Source: an uncultured Mycoplasmatota bacterium
GTDB taxonomy: Bacteria; Bacillota_I; Bacilli_A; Izemoplasmatales; Izemoplasmataceae
Length of the DNA stretch: 64,000 nucleotides
Assembly (NCBI GenBank): GCA_913062645.1
Contig: CAJXVW010000002.1
Location: 547,950-611,949 of the forward strand
Direction: 5' to 3'
In this document: positions 57,674 through 64,000 of the stretch, piece by piece
Numbering within the stretch: position 1 is the stretch's first letter
Layout of the letters: the number at the start of each line of letters is the position of its first letter
Made by a program: the position numbers and the translations under genes
The notes under the pieces: generated by a model
Seen by the model: only the letters and a program-made list of their open reading frames with translations
Told to the model about the DNA's origin: nothing
Databases searched by the model: none

Positions 57674-58615
57674 ATGAGTTTCGCATCCGACACAAAAAGC
57701 GAACTGCTCAGCGTCAAAGCGGACGACTGCTGCCATCTGGCGGAGTTGTCGGCGCTTTTGCGCATCAATGGCGACGTGCACATCTCCAGTGCCGGACTGT
57801 CCATCGAATTCCACACGACCAACCTGAAGATCGCCCGCAAGGTCATCACGAGCATCAAGGACCTGTACGGCGTAGATGTCGAAGTCGTATCCAAGAAACA
57901 GATGAAGCTCAACAAACACGACATTTATATCGTCCGCATTCGCAACAAGGCCAATACGATCATCAACGAACTGTCGCTGATGAATACGGCCGATGACATT
58001 CTTGCCGAACCACTGTTGATGAAAGAGTGTTGCAAACGGTCGTATCTGCGCGGTGCGTTTCTCGCCAGCGGATCGATCAACGCACCGCGTTCCAGCAACT
58101 ATCATCTCGAGATTCACAGTTACGATGAAACCGATGCGGCCAATCTTACGGCATTGCTAAATCATTTCGAACTCAACGCCAAGACACTGAAACGCAAGCG
58201 TGGCTTCATTTCCTACATCAAGGAATCCGAGAAAATCGCCGACTTCCTGCGGGTCGTCGGGGCGATGAACGCCCTGTTCACATACGAGGACGAACGCATC
58301 AAACGCGACTTCGTCAACTCGATCACCCGGGTGATGAACATGGACATCGCCAACCAGAACAAGACGCTTGAAGCGGCCAATCGCCAGCTCCGCAGCATCA
58401 GCGTGCTGGAGAACATGACCGACATTGCAAAACTGCCCAAAAGCATGCGGGAAGCGATCCGCCTGCGTCAGGCCTATCCCGAGTCATCGCTCAATGAACT
58501 GTCCGACGCCAGCAACGACATGTTCAACAAGACGATCTCCAAATCGGCACTCAATCATCGGTTCCGCAACATCAACGAACTTGCGGACCAGATTCTGGAG
58601 AACCTCAATGAGTAG
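57674..58615 (+). CDS. whiA: WhiA-family DNA-binding protein
   Basis: 313 residues. An N-terminal LAGLIDADG homing-endonuclease-like fold is joined to a C-terminal helix-turn-helix (YPESSLNELSDASNDMFNKT). The family motif KRSYLRGAFLASGSINAP is present. In Bacillota WhiA affects cell division and chromosome segregation. rapZ and the yvcK-type gene that normally sit between trxB and whiA are absent. It overlaps acpS by 8 bp. Confidence 0.93.
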   Translation: MSFASDTKSELLSVKADDCCHLAELSALLRINGDVHISSAGLSIEFHTTNLKIARKVITSIKDLYGVDVEVVSKKQMKLNKHDIYIVRIRNKANTIINELSLMNTADDILAEPLLMKECCKRSYLRGAFLASGSINAPRSSNYHLEIHSYDETDAANLTALLNHFELNAKTLKRKRGFISYIKESEKIADFLRVVGAMNALFTYEDERIKRDFVNSITRVMNMDIANQNKTLEAANRQLRSISVLENMTDIAKLPKSMREAIRLRQAYPESSLNELSDASNDMFNKTISKSALNHRFRNINELADQILENLNE

Positions 58616-58955
58616 GGCCGTTGGCATCGACATCGTCGAGTTGGAGGAAATTCGTGAAAAACTCAGTGATCGATTTGTTCATCGCATCCTCAACGAGGTG
58701 GAACTTGAACGTTACAACGACATCAAGAACACCGAGCGGCGCCTGCAATATCTGGCTGGCCGGTTCGCCGCAAAGGAAGCTTACACCAAGGTCTACAAAC
58801 AGTTTGACATACCACTGCGCTTCACGGATGTCGTCATTACCAATGATGAAACAGGTGCGCCGCTCATCACTTCAACCTATCGTCCGGAAGACACATTGTC
58901 CGTCAGCATTTCGCATTCCCGCAATTACGCCATCGCCATCGTCATCAAAGAATAG
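58608..58955 (+). CDS. acpS: Holo-[acyl-carrier-protein] synthase
   Basis: Transfers the phosphopantetheine arm from CoA to acyl carrier protein. 115 residues. It has the metal-binding GIDIVE near the start, GRFAAKEAYTK, and SISHSRNYAIA at the end. The ATG at 58608 overlaps the whiA end. It is the last gene of the whiA unit. Confidence 0.93.
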   Translation: MSRAVGIDIVELEEIREKLSDRFVHRILNEVELERYNDIKNTERRLQYLAGRFAAKEAYTKVYKQFDIPLRFTDVVITNDETGAPLITSTYRPEDTLSVSISHSRNYAIAIVIKE

Positions 58956-59000
58956 AGTCTTGCACAATGTCTGGCGTTCTGATGTTTCCGTCTATAACGC

Positions 59001-59029
59001 TTGCAAAAACACCCCTAATCTAATACAAT
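59001..59029 (+). promoter_or_regulatory. Promoter of the thioredoxin-like gene
   Basis: TTGCAA (59001-59006), 17-bp spacer, TACAAT (59024-59029). Confidence 0.75.
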
Positions 59030-59037
59030 ATATTAGA
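59019..59037. promoter_or_regulatory. Palindrome over the -10 of the thioredoxin-like gene
   Basis: TCTAATA (59019-59025), five bases, TATTAGA (59031-59037). It covers the -10 and probable start site, so a repressor operator is plausible. Confidence 0.5.
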
Positions 59038-59053
59038 CTAGGAGTTGATAACC

Positions 59054-59539
59054 ATGGCTCAGTATAAAAAAGGATACAAACGAAGCAACGATCGTTTTCT
59101 CACCTATCTGTTGGTTGGTTTTGCCGGCGTCATCCTAACGCTGGTGCTCGGATTGATCATCTACAACATCGTGAATCCGAGTCTTGATTATGACTCGTTC
59201 GATCATCTCACCAGTTTTCAAACGGTGTCGACGCAGTCCGAAGACGAATACATCGTGTATTATTACAGTGAGAATTGCGGCTACTGCCAGCAAATCAAGG
59301 ATCGTGTCCTGAACTTCGCCGAAGACAATCCGGCGGGCATAAAGGTTTATTTGCTTGATGCCATCGAGACAACCGGCGTCAACAACATATCCGATCCGAT
59401 CAGTGGACAATCGATGACCGGTACTCCCTCGATGATTACCGTCGTCAACGGTACCATCGTCCACATGGCACCAGGCTATGTCAACGTGCTCGATGTGATC
59501 ACGTCGATCAATGATGGAACGTACGACTACATCGATTAA
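59054..59539 (+). CDS. Membrane-anchored thioredoxin-like protein
   Basis: 161 residues. One N-terminal membrane segment (about 17-40) is followed by a thioredoxin-fold domain with the redox motif CGYC (C75, C78) and a cis-proline GTPS. The redox domain faces outside if the basic N-terminus is inside. A CGYC motif between Gly and Tyr is oxidising or isomerase-like rather than the reducing CGPC. TAGGAGTTGATAACC precedes the ATG. It may form or shuffle disulfides in the many Cys-paired surface proteins of this genome; this is inference. Confidence 0.82.
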   Translation: MAQYKKGYKRSNDRFLTYLLVGFAGVILTLVLGLIIYNIVNPSLDYDSFDHLTSFQTVSTQSEDEYIVYYYSENCGYCQQIKDRVLNFAEDNPAGIKVYLLDAIETTGVNNISDPISGQSMTGTPSMITVVNGTIVHMAPGYVNVLDVITSINDGTYDYID

Positions 59540-59564
59540 TAGCCTATTGCGATAGGCTATTTTA
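59539..59564 (+). terminator. Terminator of the thioredoxin-like gene
   Basis: ATAGCCTAT, TGCG loop, ATAGGCTAT, then TTTT. Confidence 0.85.
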
Positions 59565-59585
59565 CATATTTAGGAGGGTATCATT

Positions 59586-61790
59586 ATGGAACTGAACAAC
59601 AAACTGATGGGAGAAATCGCCAGCCAGCTGAAGATTTCCCGCAAACAAATCGAAACGGTCCTGGAACTTCTCGAAGAAGGGAATACCGTACCGTTCATCG
59701 CCCGTTACCGCAAGGAACAGACGGGTGCGCTGGATGAAGAACAGATCCGCGAAATCAACAAGGAGTACGAGTACAGCGTCAACCTGCTGAAACGCAAGGA
59801 AGACGTCATTCGTCTGATTGATGAGAAGGGACTGCTGACCGAGGAGCTCGAAGCCGAGATCATGAAAGCAGAGAAACTCGTCGACGTCGAGGACCTCTAT
59901 CGTCCGTTCAAGGAAAAGAAAAAGACCAAAGCGACGATGGCCATCAAACAGGGCCTTGGACCGCTCGCCGAGTTCATCAACACCTATCCTACCGAAGGCA
60001 GTCTCGAAGAGAAAGCCGCGGAGTTTGTCAACGAAGAAGTCGAGTCCGTCGAAGCCGCCATCGAAGGCGCGCTCTACATCATCGCCGAAGAAATCAGCGA
60101 TGATCCCGATTACCGCAAGTGGATCCGCAGTCACACCTTCAAAAACGGCAATGTCGAATCGAGCGTCAAGAAAGGCGCCAAGGACGACATGAAAGTTTAT
60201 CAGATGTACTACGATTTCGCCGAACCCGCCAGCAAAATCAAACTATACCGCGTTTTGGCCCTCAACCGCGCGGAAAAAGAAAAAGTACTCACCGTCAAGA
60301 TTACGGTCGACGAAGAGCGCATTTACAAGTATTTGGAAAAACAGGTCGTCAAAAACCGTGCGTCCTACGTGGTGGAGCACATCAAGAACGCCATTCAGGA
60401 CTCCTACAAACGACTGATCGGTCCGTCGATCGAACGCGACATTCGCAGTGAACTGACGGAAAAAGCTGAAAACAACGCGATTCACATCTTCAGTGAAAAT
60501 CTCCGCAGTCTCTTGTTGCAACCACCGATGAAAGGCAAGATGGTCCTTGGTGTCGACCCAGCCTACCGGACCGGCTGCAAACTGGCCGTCGTCGATACGA
60601 TGGGCACGATGCAGGACATCGACGTCATTTATCCCCATCAGAAGTTCCCCGGGGAAAAGGTCACTCAAGCCCGTCGTAACGAAGCTGGCATGAAGGTCGT
60701 CAATCTGATCAAGAAGTATGGCATCGACATCATCGCCATCGGCAACGGCACGGCCTCCCGTGAAACCGAACAATTCATCGTCAACGTCATCAAATACATT
60801 CGCAAGGACATCGAAAAAGAACTCCATTACGTCATCGTCAACGAAGCTGGCGCATCGGTCTACAGCGCCAGCGAACTGGCCAAGGAAGAGTTCCCGGCAC
60901 TGGCCGTCGAAGAACGCAGCGCCGTCAGCATCGCGCGTCGTCTTCAGGATCCGCTCAGCGAACTCGTCAAAATCGATCCCAAATCAATCGGTGTCGGCCA
61001 ATATCAGCACGATGTATCACAGAAAAACCTCTCCGAGTCGCTCGATTTCGTCGTCGAGACGGCCGTCAACCAAGTCGGCGTCAACGTCAACACCGCCAGT
61101 GCGCAATTGCTTCAGCACGTTGCCGGATTGAACAAGACGATTGCCGAAAACATCGTCACCTATCGAGAAGAAAATGGCGCGTTCACCAATCGTGAACAAC
61201 TCCTCAACGTCCCTAAACTGGGAGCTAAAACCTACGAACAGGCCGTCGGCTTCCTGCGCATCCTCAACGGTGACAATCCGTTCGACAAAACCGGCATCCA
61301 TCCCGAAAGCTACGATCTGGCATTGCGTCTGATGGAAGAGCTCGGTCTGACGTACGAGGACGTCGGCAACTTCGTCCTGAAACTGAAATTCTCGCAACTC
61401 GACAAGTCGGAAATCGCTGAAAAACTCGGTGCCGGTGTCAACACCGTCGAGGACATCATGGACATCTTCGTCGCCCCCCTACGCGATCCTCGTGATGACG
61501 TCACGCCGCCGATCCTGCGCAGCGACGTACTCAAACTGGAAGACCTCAAACCGGGCATGGAACTGAAAGGAACCGTTCGCAACGTCGTCGACTTCGGCGC
61601 ATTCGTCGATTGCGGCGTAAAGGACGACGGACTGGTGCACATTTCACAACTCGCCAAGGACTACGTCAAACACCCGCTCGATGTCGTCAGTGTTGGTGAA
61701 ATCGTGACGGTCTGGGTCAAGGACGTCGATCTCACCAGACACCGTCTGCAACTGACGATGGTGAAGGAGAACGCCCCCTTTACAAAGTGA
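59586..61790 (+). CDS. tex: Tex-family S1 RNA-binding protein
   Basis: 734 residues, normal for Tex (transcription accessory protein). Domain order: N-terminal helical Tex domain (NTVPFIARYRKEQTGALDEE), YqgF-like ribonuclease fold (GVDPAYRTGCKLAVVD, then GNGTASRETE), helix-hairpin-helix repeats, and a C-terminal S1 domain (GMELKGTVRNVVDFGAFVDCGV, then DGLVHISQL). TAGGAGGGTATCATT precedes the ATG. It may act in rescue of stalled transcription or RNA handling. Confidence 0.95.
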   Translation: MELNNKLMGEIASQLKISRKQIETVLELLEEGNTVPFIARYRKEQTGALDEEQIREINKEYEYSVNLLKRKEDVIRLIDEKGLLTEELEAEIMKAEKLVDVEDLYRPFKEKKKTKATMAIKQGLGPLAEFINTYPTEGSLEEKAAEFVNEEVESVEAAIEGALYIIAEEISDDPDYRKWIRSHTFKNGNVESSVKKGAKDDMKVYQMYYDFAEPASKIKLYRVLALNRAEKEKVLTVKITVDEERIYKYLEKQVVKNRASYVVEHIKNAIQDSYKRLIGPSIERDIRSELTEKAENNAIHIFSENLRSLLLQPPMKGKMVLGVDPAYRTGCKLAVVDTMGTMQDIDVIYPHQKFPGEKVTQARRNEAGMKVVNLIKKYGIDIIAIGNGTASRETEQFIVNVIKYIRKDIEKELHYVIVNEAGASVYSASELAKEEFPALAVEERSAVSIARRLQDPLSELVKIDPKSIGVGQYQHDVSQKNLSESLDFVVETAVNQVGVNVNTASAQLLQHVAGLNKTIAENIVTYREENGAFTNREQLLNVPKLGAKTYEQAVGFLRILNGDNPFDKTGIHPESYDLALRLMEELGLTYEDVGNFVLKLKFSQLDKSEIAEKLGAGVNTVEDIMDIFVAPLRDPRDDVTPPILRSDVLKLEDLKPGMELKGTVRNVVDFGAFVDCGVKDDGLVHISQLAKDYVKHPLDVVSVGEIVTVWVKDVDLTRHRLQLTMVKENAPFTK

Positions 61791-61798
61791 TTCAATTG

Positions 61799-61812
61799 AC
61801 AACACATGTTGT
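61799..61812. promoter_or_regulatory. Inverted repeat between two -35 boxes upstream of tRNA-Ser
   Basis: ACAACA-CA-TGTTGT lies between TTGACA (61796-61801) and TTGACA (61812-61817). The second TTGACA is the probable -35 of the tRNA promoter. Confidence 0.5.
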
Positions 61813-61840
61813 TGACAGTTAGCCGGAAATATATTATTAT
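61812..61840 (+). promoter_or_regulatory. Promoter of tRNA-Ser
   Basis: TTGACA (61812-61817), 17-bp spacer, TATTAT (61835-61840). Confidence 0.7.
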
Positions 61841-61856
61841 ATAAAGGCTAGCAGTC

Positions 61857-61947
61857 GGAGTAGTACTCAAGTGGCTGAAGAGGTGCCCCTGCTAAGGGCA
61901 TAGGTCGTGGAAGCGGCGCGAGAGTTCAAATCTCTCCTACTCCGCCA
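61857..61947 (+). tRNA. tRNA-Ser (anticodon GCT)
   Basis: 91 nt including an encoded CCA. The acceptor stem GGAGTAG/CTACTCC closes on G73. The anticodon arm TGCCC-CTGCTAA-GGGCA places GCT at 61891-61893, reading AGC and AGT. There is a long variable arm, as expected for a class II tRNA, and a normal T arm (GTTCAAATC). It follows tex, with its own promoter and terminator. Confidence 0.97.
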
Positions 61948-61957
61948 TCTTATCAAT

Positions 61958-61982
61958 AAAACGGACTTCGGTCCGTTTTTTG
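61958..61982 (+). terminator. Terminator after tRNA-Ser
   Basis: AAAACGGAC, TTCG tetraloop, GTCCGTTTT, then T. Confidence 0.92.
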
Positions 61983-62028
61983 TTTTGTTAGCGTTTCGTT
62001 AAGATTTGCCTTGCTCAGGTTAAACCGC

Positions 62029-62056
62029 TTGTCATTGCATGGGAATGCGCTATAAT
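62029..62056 (+). promoter_or_regulatory. Promoter of the ars operon
   Basis: TTGTCA (62029-62034), 16-bp spacer, TATAAT (62051-62056). Confidence 0.75.
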
Positions 62057-62069
62057 AAAGGAAGAAACA

Positions 62070-62091
62070 AATATCGAAGAGTATCGATATT
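62070..62091. promoter_or_regulatory. Operator-like inverted repeat before arsR
   Basis: AATATCGA (62070-62077), six bases, TCGATATT (62084-62091). It lies between the -10 and the ribosome binding site, an ideal place for ArsR autorepression. Confidence 0.7.
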
Positions 62092-62102
62092 GGGAGGCCA
62101 TC

Positions 62103-62405
62103 ATGTATCACGAACAAGCACAACGATTCAAGGCGCTCAGCGATCCCAATCGCCTGCGCATCCTCGAACTGCTCATCCAGGGTGAAACCTGTGGCTGTAC
62201 CTTGATCGACAAGTTGCCGATCGGCCAGCCGACCTTGTCCTATCACTTGAAACAACTGGCTGACGCCGGCCTTACAAGGCGCGTCGTGGACGGAACCAAA
62301 CACCTATACTATGTCGAGAAGGATGCTCTTGCATCACTGCGCGAGTTCTTGCGAGATGTCGAACACAGTACGGCGACATCCTGCGAGGTGGAGACCAATG
62401 GATAG
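62103..62405 (+). CDS. arsR: ArsR-family metalloregulator
   Basis: 100-residue winged helix-turn-helix repressor that releases DNA on binding arsenite or a related metalloid. It has FKALSDPNRLRIL, then the ligand region ETCGCTLID with C30 and C32 and the recognition helix QPTLSYHLKQL. A third cysteine, C94, near the C-terminus may complete the site. The spacing differs from the classical CVCDLC, so the site may be of a variant geometry. GGGAGGCCATC precedes the ATG. It overlaps the aquaporin gene by 8 bp. Confidence 0.92.
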   Translation: MYHEQAQRFKALSDPNRLRILELLIQGETCGCTLIDKLPIGQPTLSYHLKQLADAGLTRRVVDGTKHLYYVEKDALASLREFLRDVEHSTATSCEVETNG

Positions 62406-63111
62406 TTACATTGCCGAGTTCCTGGGCACGTTCACGCTGGTCTTCATCAACAATGGCGTGGTCGCCAATGTATTGTTGATGAAGACCAAAGGCAATACCA
62501 AGCACAACTGGATGTTGATCAGCATGGCCGCCGGGCTGGCTGTGACGTTTGGAATTTACGTGGCGATGTCGAGAAGTGGCGCGCACATCAATCCAGCGGT
62601 ATCGATTGCGATGTTCGCACTCGGACGGATGTCCTTTGGTTCGCTCGCTGGTTATGTTGCTGCCCAGATGCTGGGTGGCATGACAGGGGCGTTGATGGTC
62701 TATCTGGCGTACAAGCGCCATTACGATGAAACCGAAGATGAATCATTGAAGCTTGCGACCTTTTCGACCAGCCCCGCGATTCGTCATCGCGGGTGGAACA
62801 TCGTTACCGAGGTGCTCGCAACCTTCATGCTCGTCGGCATGGTTGTTGTCGTGACCCATCCCGATGTCGCGCTTGCGCCGGGATTGGTACCGATTGTAAT
62901 CGGACTCTTGGTGATGGTGCTCGGCATCAGTCTAGGGGGAAGCACTGGTTTTGCGATGAACCCGGCTCGTGATCTTGGTCCGCGGATCACGCACAGTCTG
63001 CTGCGTCTAGGTCATTCGGACTGGCGATATGCGCCGATTCCGGTGATCGGACCGATCATCGGCGGTATTCTTGGTGGTTTGGTGTTCACTTTGTACATGG
63101 GAGGAATGTAA
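62398..63111 (+). CDS. Aquaporin (MIP family), probable arsenite channel
   Basis: 237 residues with six membrane helices and two half-helices. The NPA boxes are present (AHINPAVS and FAMNPARDLGPR). Placement between arsR and arsC matches the AqpS-type system described in Sinorhizobium, in which a channel lets arsenite made by ArsC leave the cell. There is no arsB or acr3 pump in the window. The ATG at 62398 overlaps arsR; the frame is open to 62311, but that lies inside arsR. Confidence 0.9.
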   Translation: MDSYIAEFLGTFTLVFINNGVVANVLLMKTKGNTKHNWMLISMAAGLAVTFGIYVAMSRSGAHINPAVSIAMFALGRMSFGSLAGYVAAQMLGGMTGALMVYLAYKRHYDETEDESLKLATFSTSPAIRHRGWNIVTEVLATFMLVGMVVVVTHPDVALAPGLVPIVIGLLVMVLGISLGGSTGFAMNPARDLGPRITHSLLRLGHSDWRYAPIPVIGPIIGGILGGLVFTLYMGGM

Positions 63112-63113
63112 AA

Positions 63114-63518
63114 ATGAATAAAAAAGTAGTGGCATTTGTCTGTGTTCACAACAGTTGTCGCAGCATCATGGCCGAAGGGTTCGCAAAAGCACTTGGGTCT
63201 GACGTCTTTGATGTTTACTCGGCAGGTACCGAAGAGTACCCCGCTCCGAAACCGATGGCGCTGGAAGTCATGGAGGATGCCGATATCGACATGTCCCATG
63301 CCAGCAGCAAACTTCTCACCGACATACCGAGTGAACTGGACATCCTGATCACCATGGGTTGCGGCGTCGAGTGTCCATATGTACCGACGAAACACCGGGA
63401 AGACTGGGGACTAGATGATCCGAGCGGCGGACCAAAGGAAGGATTTGAACACACTCGCGATCTGATTCGCGACAAGGTTGTCGAGTTGATTGATCGCGTC
63501 AAACAAGGAGAGTTGTAA
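63114..63518 (+). CDS. arsC: Arsenate reductase, low-molecular-weight phosphatase type
   Basis: Reduces arsenate to arsenite. 134 residues. The P-loop is CVHNSCRS (C10 to R16), with two further cysteines in MGCGVECPYV (C83, C87) for the disulfide relay, then DWGLDDPSGG with the catalytic Asp. This is the thioredoxin- or related-thiol-dependent class, so trxB at 56.7 kb is a likely electron source. It starts 2 bp after the aquaporin stop behind GGGAGGAATG. Confidence 0.93.
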   Translation: MNKKVVAFVCVHNSCRSIMAEGFAKALGSDVFDVYSAGTEEYPAPKPMALEVMEDADIDMSHASSKLLTDIPSELDILITMGCGVECPYVPTKHREDWGLDDPSGGPKEGFEHTRDLIRDKVVELIDRVKQGEL

Positions 63519-63532
63519 ACTCTTCTTTTTTT
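63507..63532 (+). terminator. Terminator of the ars operon
   Basis: GGAGAGTT (63507-63514) pairs with AACTCTTC (63518-63525), followed by seven T. It includes the arsC stop codon. Confidence 0.75.
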
Positions 63533-63627
63533 GTGCTGTTTTGTACTTTTGAAAACGCTCACATATGTCATAAAGTGCAATAACAAAGGGCTTAATAAAG
63601 TTTTTTAAAATTTTCAGATTATTTCTC

Positions 63628-63655
63628 TTTACATTCCATTTGCTTTGTGTATAAT
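63628..63655 (+). promoter_or_regulatory. Promoter of the 32-codon small gene
   Basis: TTTACA (63628-63633), 16-bp spacer, TATAAT (63650-63655). The 100 bp upstream are AT-rich and hold no ORF. Confidence 0.7.
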
Positions 63656-63694
63656 GAGTAAGGTTGCATACATTCAGAAAGGAAAACAAAGAAC

Positions 63695-63793
63695 ATGACA
63701 GTCATTGGAAACACAGTTGTATTGGTGTTTGAAGAAGCCAAAATCGCTCATCAAGACATGCTGCGTAAAGTCAGCACGAAAATCAAGAAATAA
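63695..63793 (+). CDS. 32-residue small protein of unknown function
   Basis: ATG behind AGAAAGGA. The protein has a hydrophobic start (TVIGNTVVLVFEEA) and a basic end (RKVSTKIKK), so it may form one amphipathic helix. It has its own sigma-A promoter and a strong terminator, which argues for real expression. No family is recognised; a small regulatory RNA with a fortuitous ORF is an alternative. Confidence 0.5.
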   Translation: MTVIGNTVVLVFEEAKIAHQDMLRKVSTKIKK

Positions 63794-63828
63794 CGATTTG
63801 TCGGTTCTTCATCTGATACAACGATAAC

Positions 63829-63853
63829 GCACACGCTGGAGCGTGTGCTTTTT
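63829..63853 (+). terminator. Terminator of the small gene
   Basis: GCACACGCT (63829-63837) and AGCGTGTGC (63840-63848), then five T. The innermost pair is open to form the loop. Confidence 0.85.
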
Positions 63854-63876
63854 ATTTTTCGGGGTTGGAATTGTTA

Positions 63877-63906
63877 TTGACTTTTGAAAACCATATTTGT
63901 TATAAT
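63877..63906 (+). promoter_or_regulatory. Promoter of tRNA-Glu
   Basis: TTGACT (63877-63882), 18-bp spacer, TATAAT (63901-63906). Confidence 0.7.
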
Positions 63907-63923
63907 GAAAAAGCGAAACCGAC

Positions 63924-64000
63924 GGCCCGTTGGAGAAGCGGCTTAACTCACCAGCCTTTCACGCTGGCATTCACGGGTTCGAATCCCGTACGGGTCACCA
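63924..64000 (+). tRNA. tRNA-Glu (anticodon TTC)
   Basis: 77 nt with encoded CCA, ending on the last base of the window. Acceptor GGCCCGT/ACGGGTC. The anticodon arm CCAGC-CTTTCAC-GCTGG puts TTC at 63958-63960. The T arm CGGGTTCGAATCCCG is standard. Acceptor and T arms match Bacillus tRNA-Glu closely. More tRNA genes may follow outside the window. Confidence 0.96.

Overview
The window looks like ordinary chromosome from a low-to-mid GC, Gram-positive-type bacterium with one membrane. The gene neighbourhoods are Bacillota-like: tsaE-tsaB-rimI-tsaD, ligA next to pcrA, uvrA-hprK-lgt-trxB-whiA-acpS, and cdaA. Lipoproteins have a lipobox and lgt is present. Ribosome binding sites are AGGAGG or GAGGTGAT. 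The standard code is used: TGA ends many genes and Trp is TGG. Large families of very acidic surface proteins, together with this gene set, fit a free-living relative of the Mollicutes (Izemoplasmatales or Acholeplasmatales-like). That placement is inference from gene content, not from a marker tree.

Layout. 1-3.9 kb (minus strand): hflX and the B12-dependent ribonucleotide reductase nrdJ. 4.2-8.9 kb: the diadenylate cyclase cdaA, a membrane-fused FAD oxidoreductase, and a membrane PAS/degenerate-GGDEF protein. 9.3-12.6 kb: ispD-ispF (isoprenoid precursors), an MFS transporter, a YutD-like protein, an Nfu-type Fe-S protein and an S1-domain protein. 12.7-16.5 kb: pgi, an EamA transporter, a YgjV-like protein and a convergent lipid kinase. 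16.6-37.3 kb: the t6A tRNA-modification genes tsaE, tsaB, rimI and tsaD. They are split after tsaB by an 18 kb cassette of four fused ATPase-permease MacB/FtsX-type half-transporters, a 2254-residue LRR/solenoid lipoprotein and two related small lipoproteins. 37.4-43.9 kb: a second unrecognised cluster of four envelope proteins, including a CvpA-like protein with a large extension. 44.0-51.2 kb: glnS with a small upstream ORF, a cold-shock gene with a pairing 5' leader, a DHFR-like enzyme, an alkyltransferase-like protein, pcrA and ligA. 51.2-59.0 kb: uvrA, an unknown membrane protein, hprK, lgt, trxB, whiA and acpS. 59.0-64.0 kb: a membrane-anchored thioredoxin-like protein, tex, tRNA-Ser(GCT), an arsR-aquaporin-arsC arsenic operon, a 32-codon small gene and tRNA-Glu(TTC) ending at the window edge.

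The most unusual content is the 17.7-35.9 kb transporter/lipoprotein cassette. Its genes overlap or nearly abut and run directly into rimI-tsaD. The four ATPases are all intact, but their extracellular domains range from about 50 to about 570 residues. Nearly every predicted extracytoplasmic domain in this cassette and in the next cluster carries paired cysteines, which suggests disulfide-stabilised surface complexes. I see no transposase, prophage, CRISPR array, rRNA or riboswitch.
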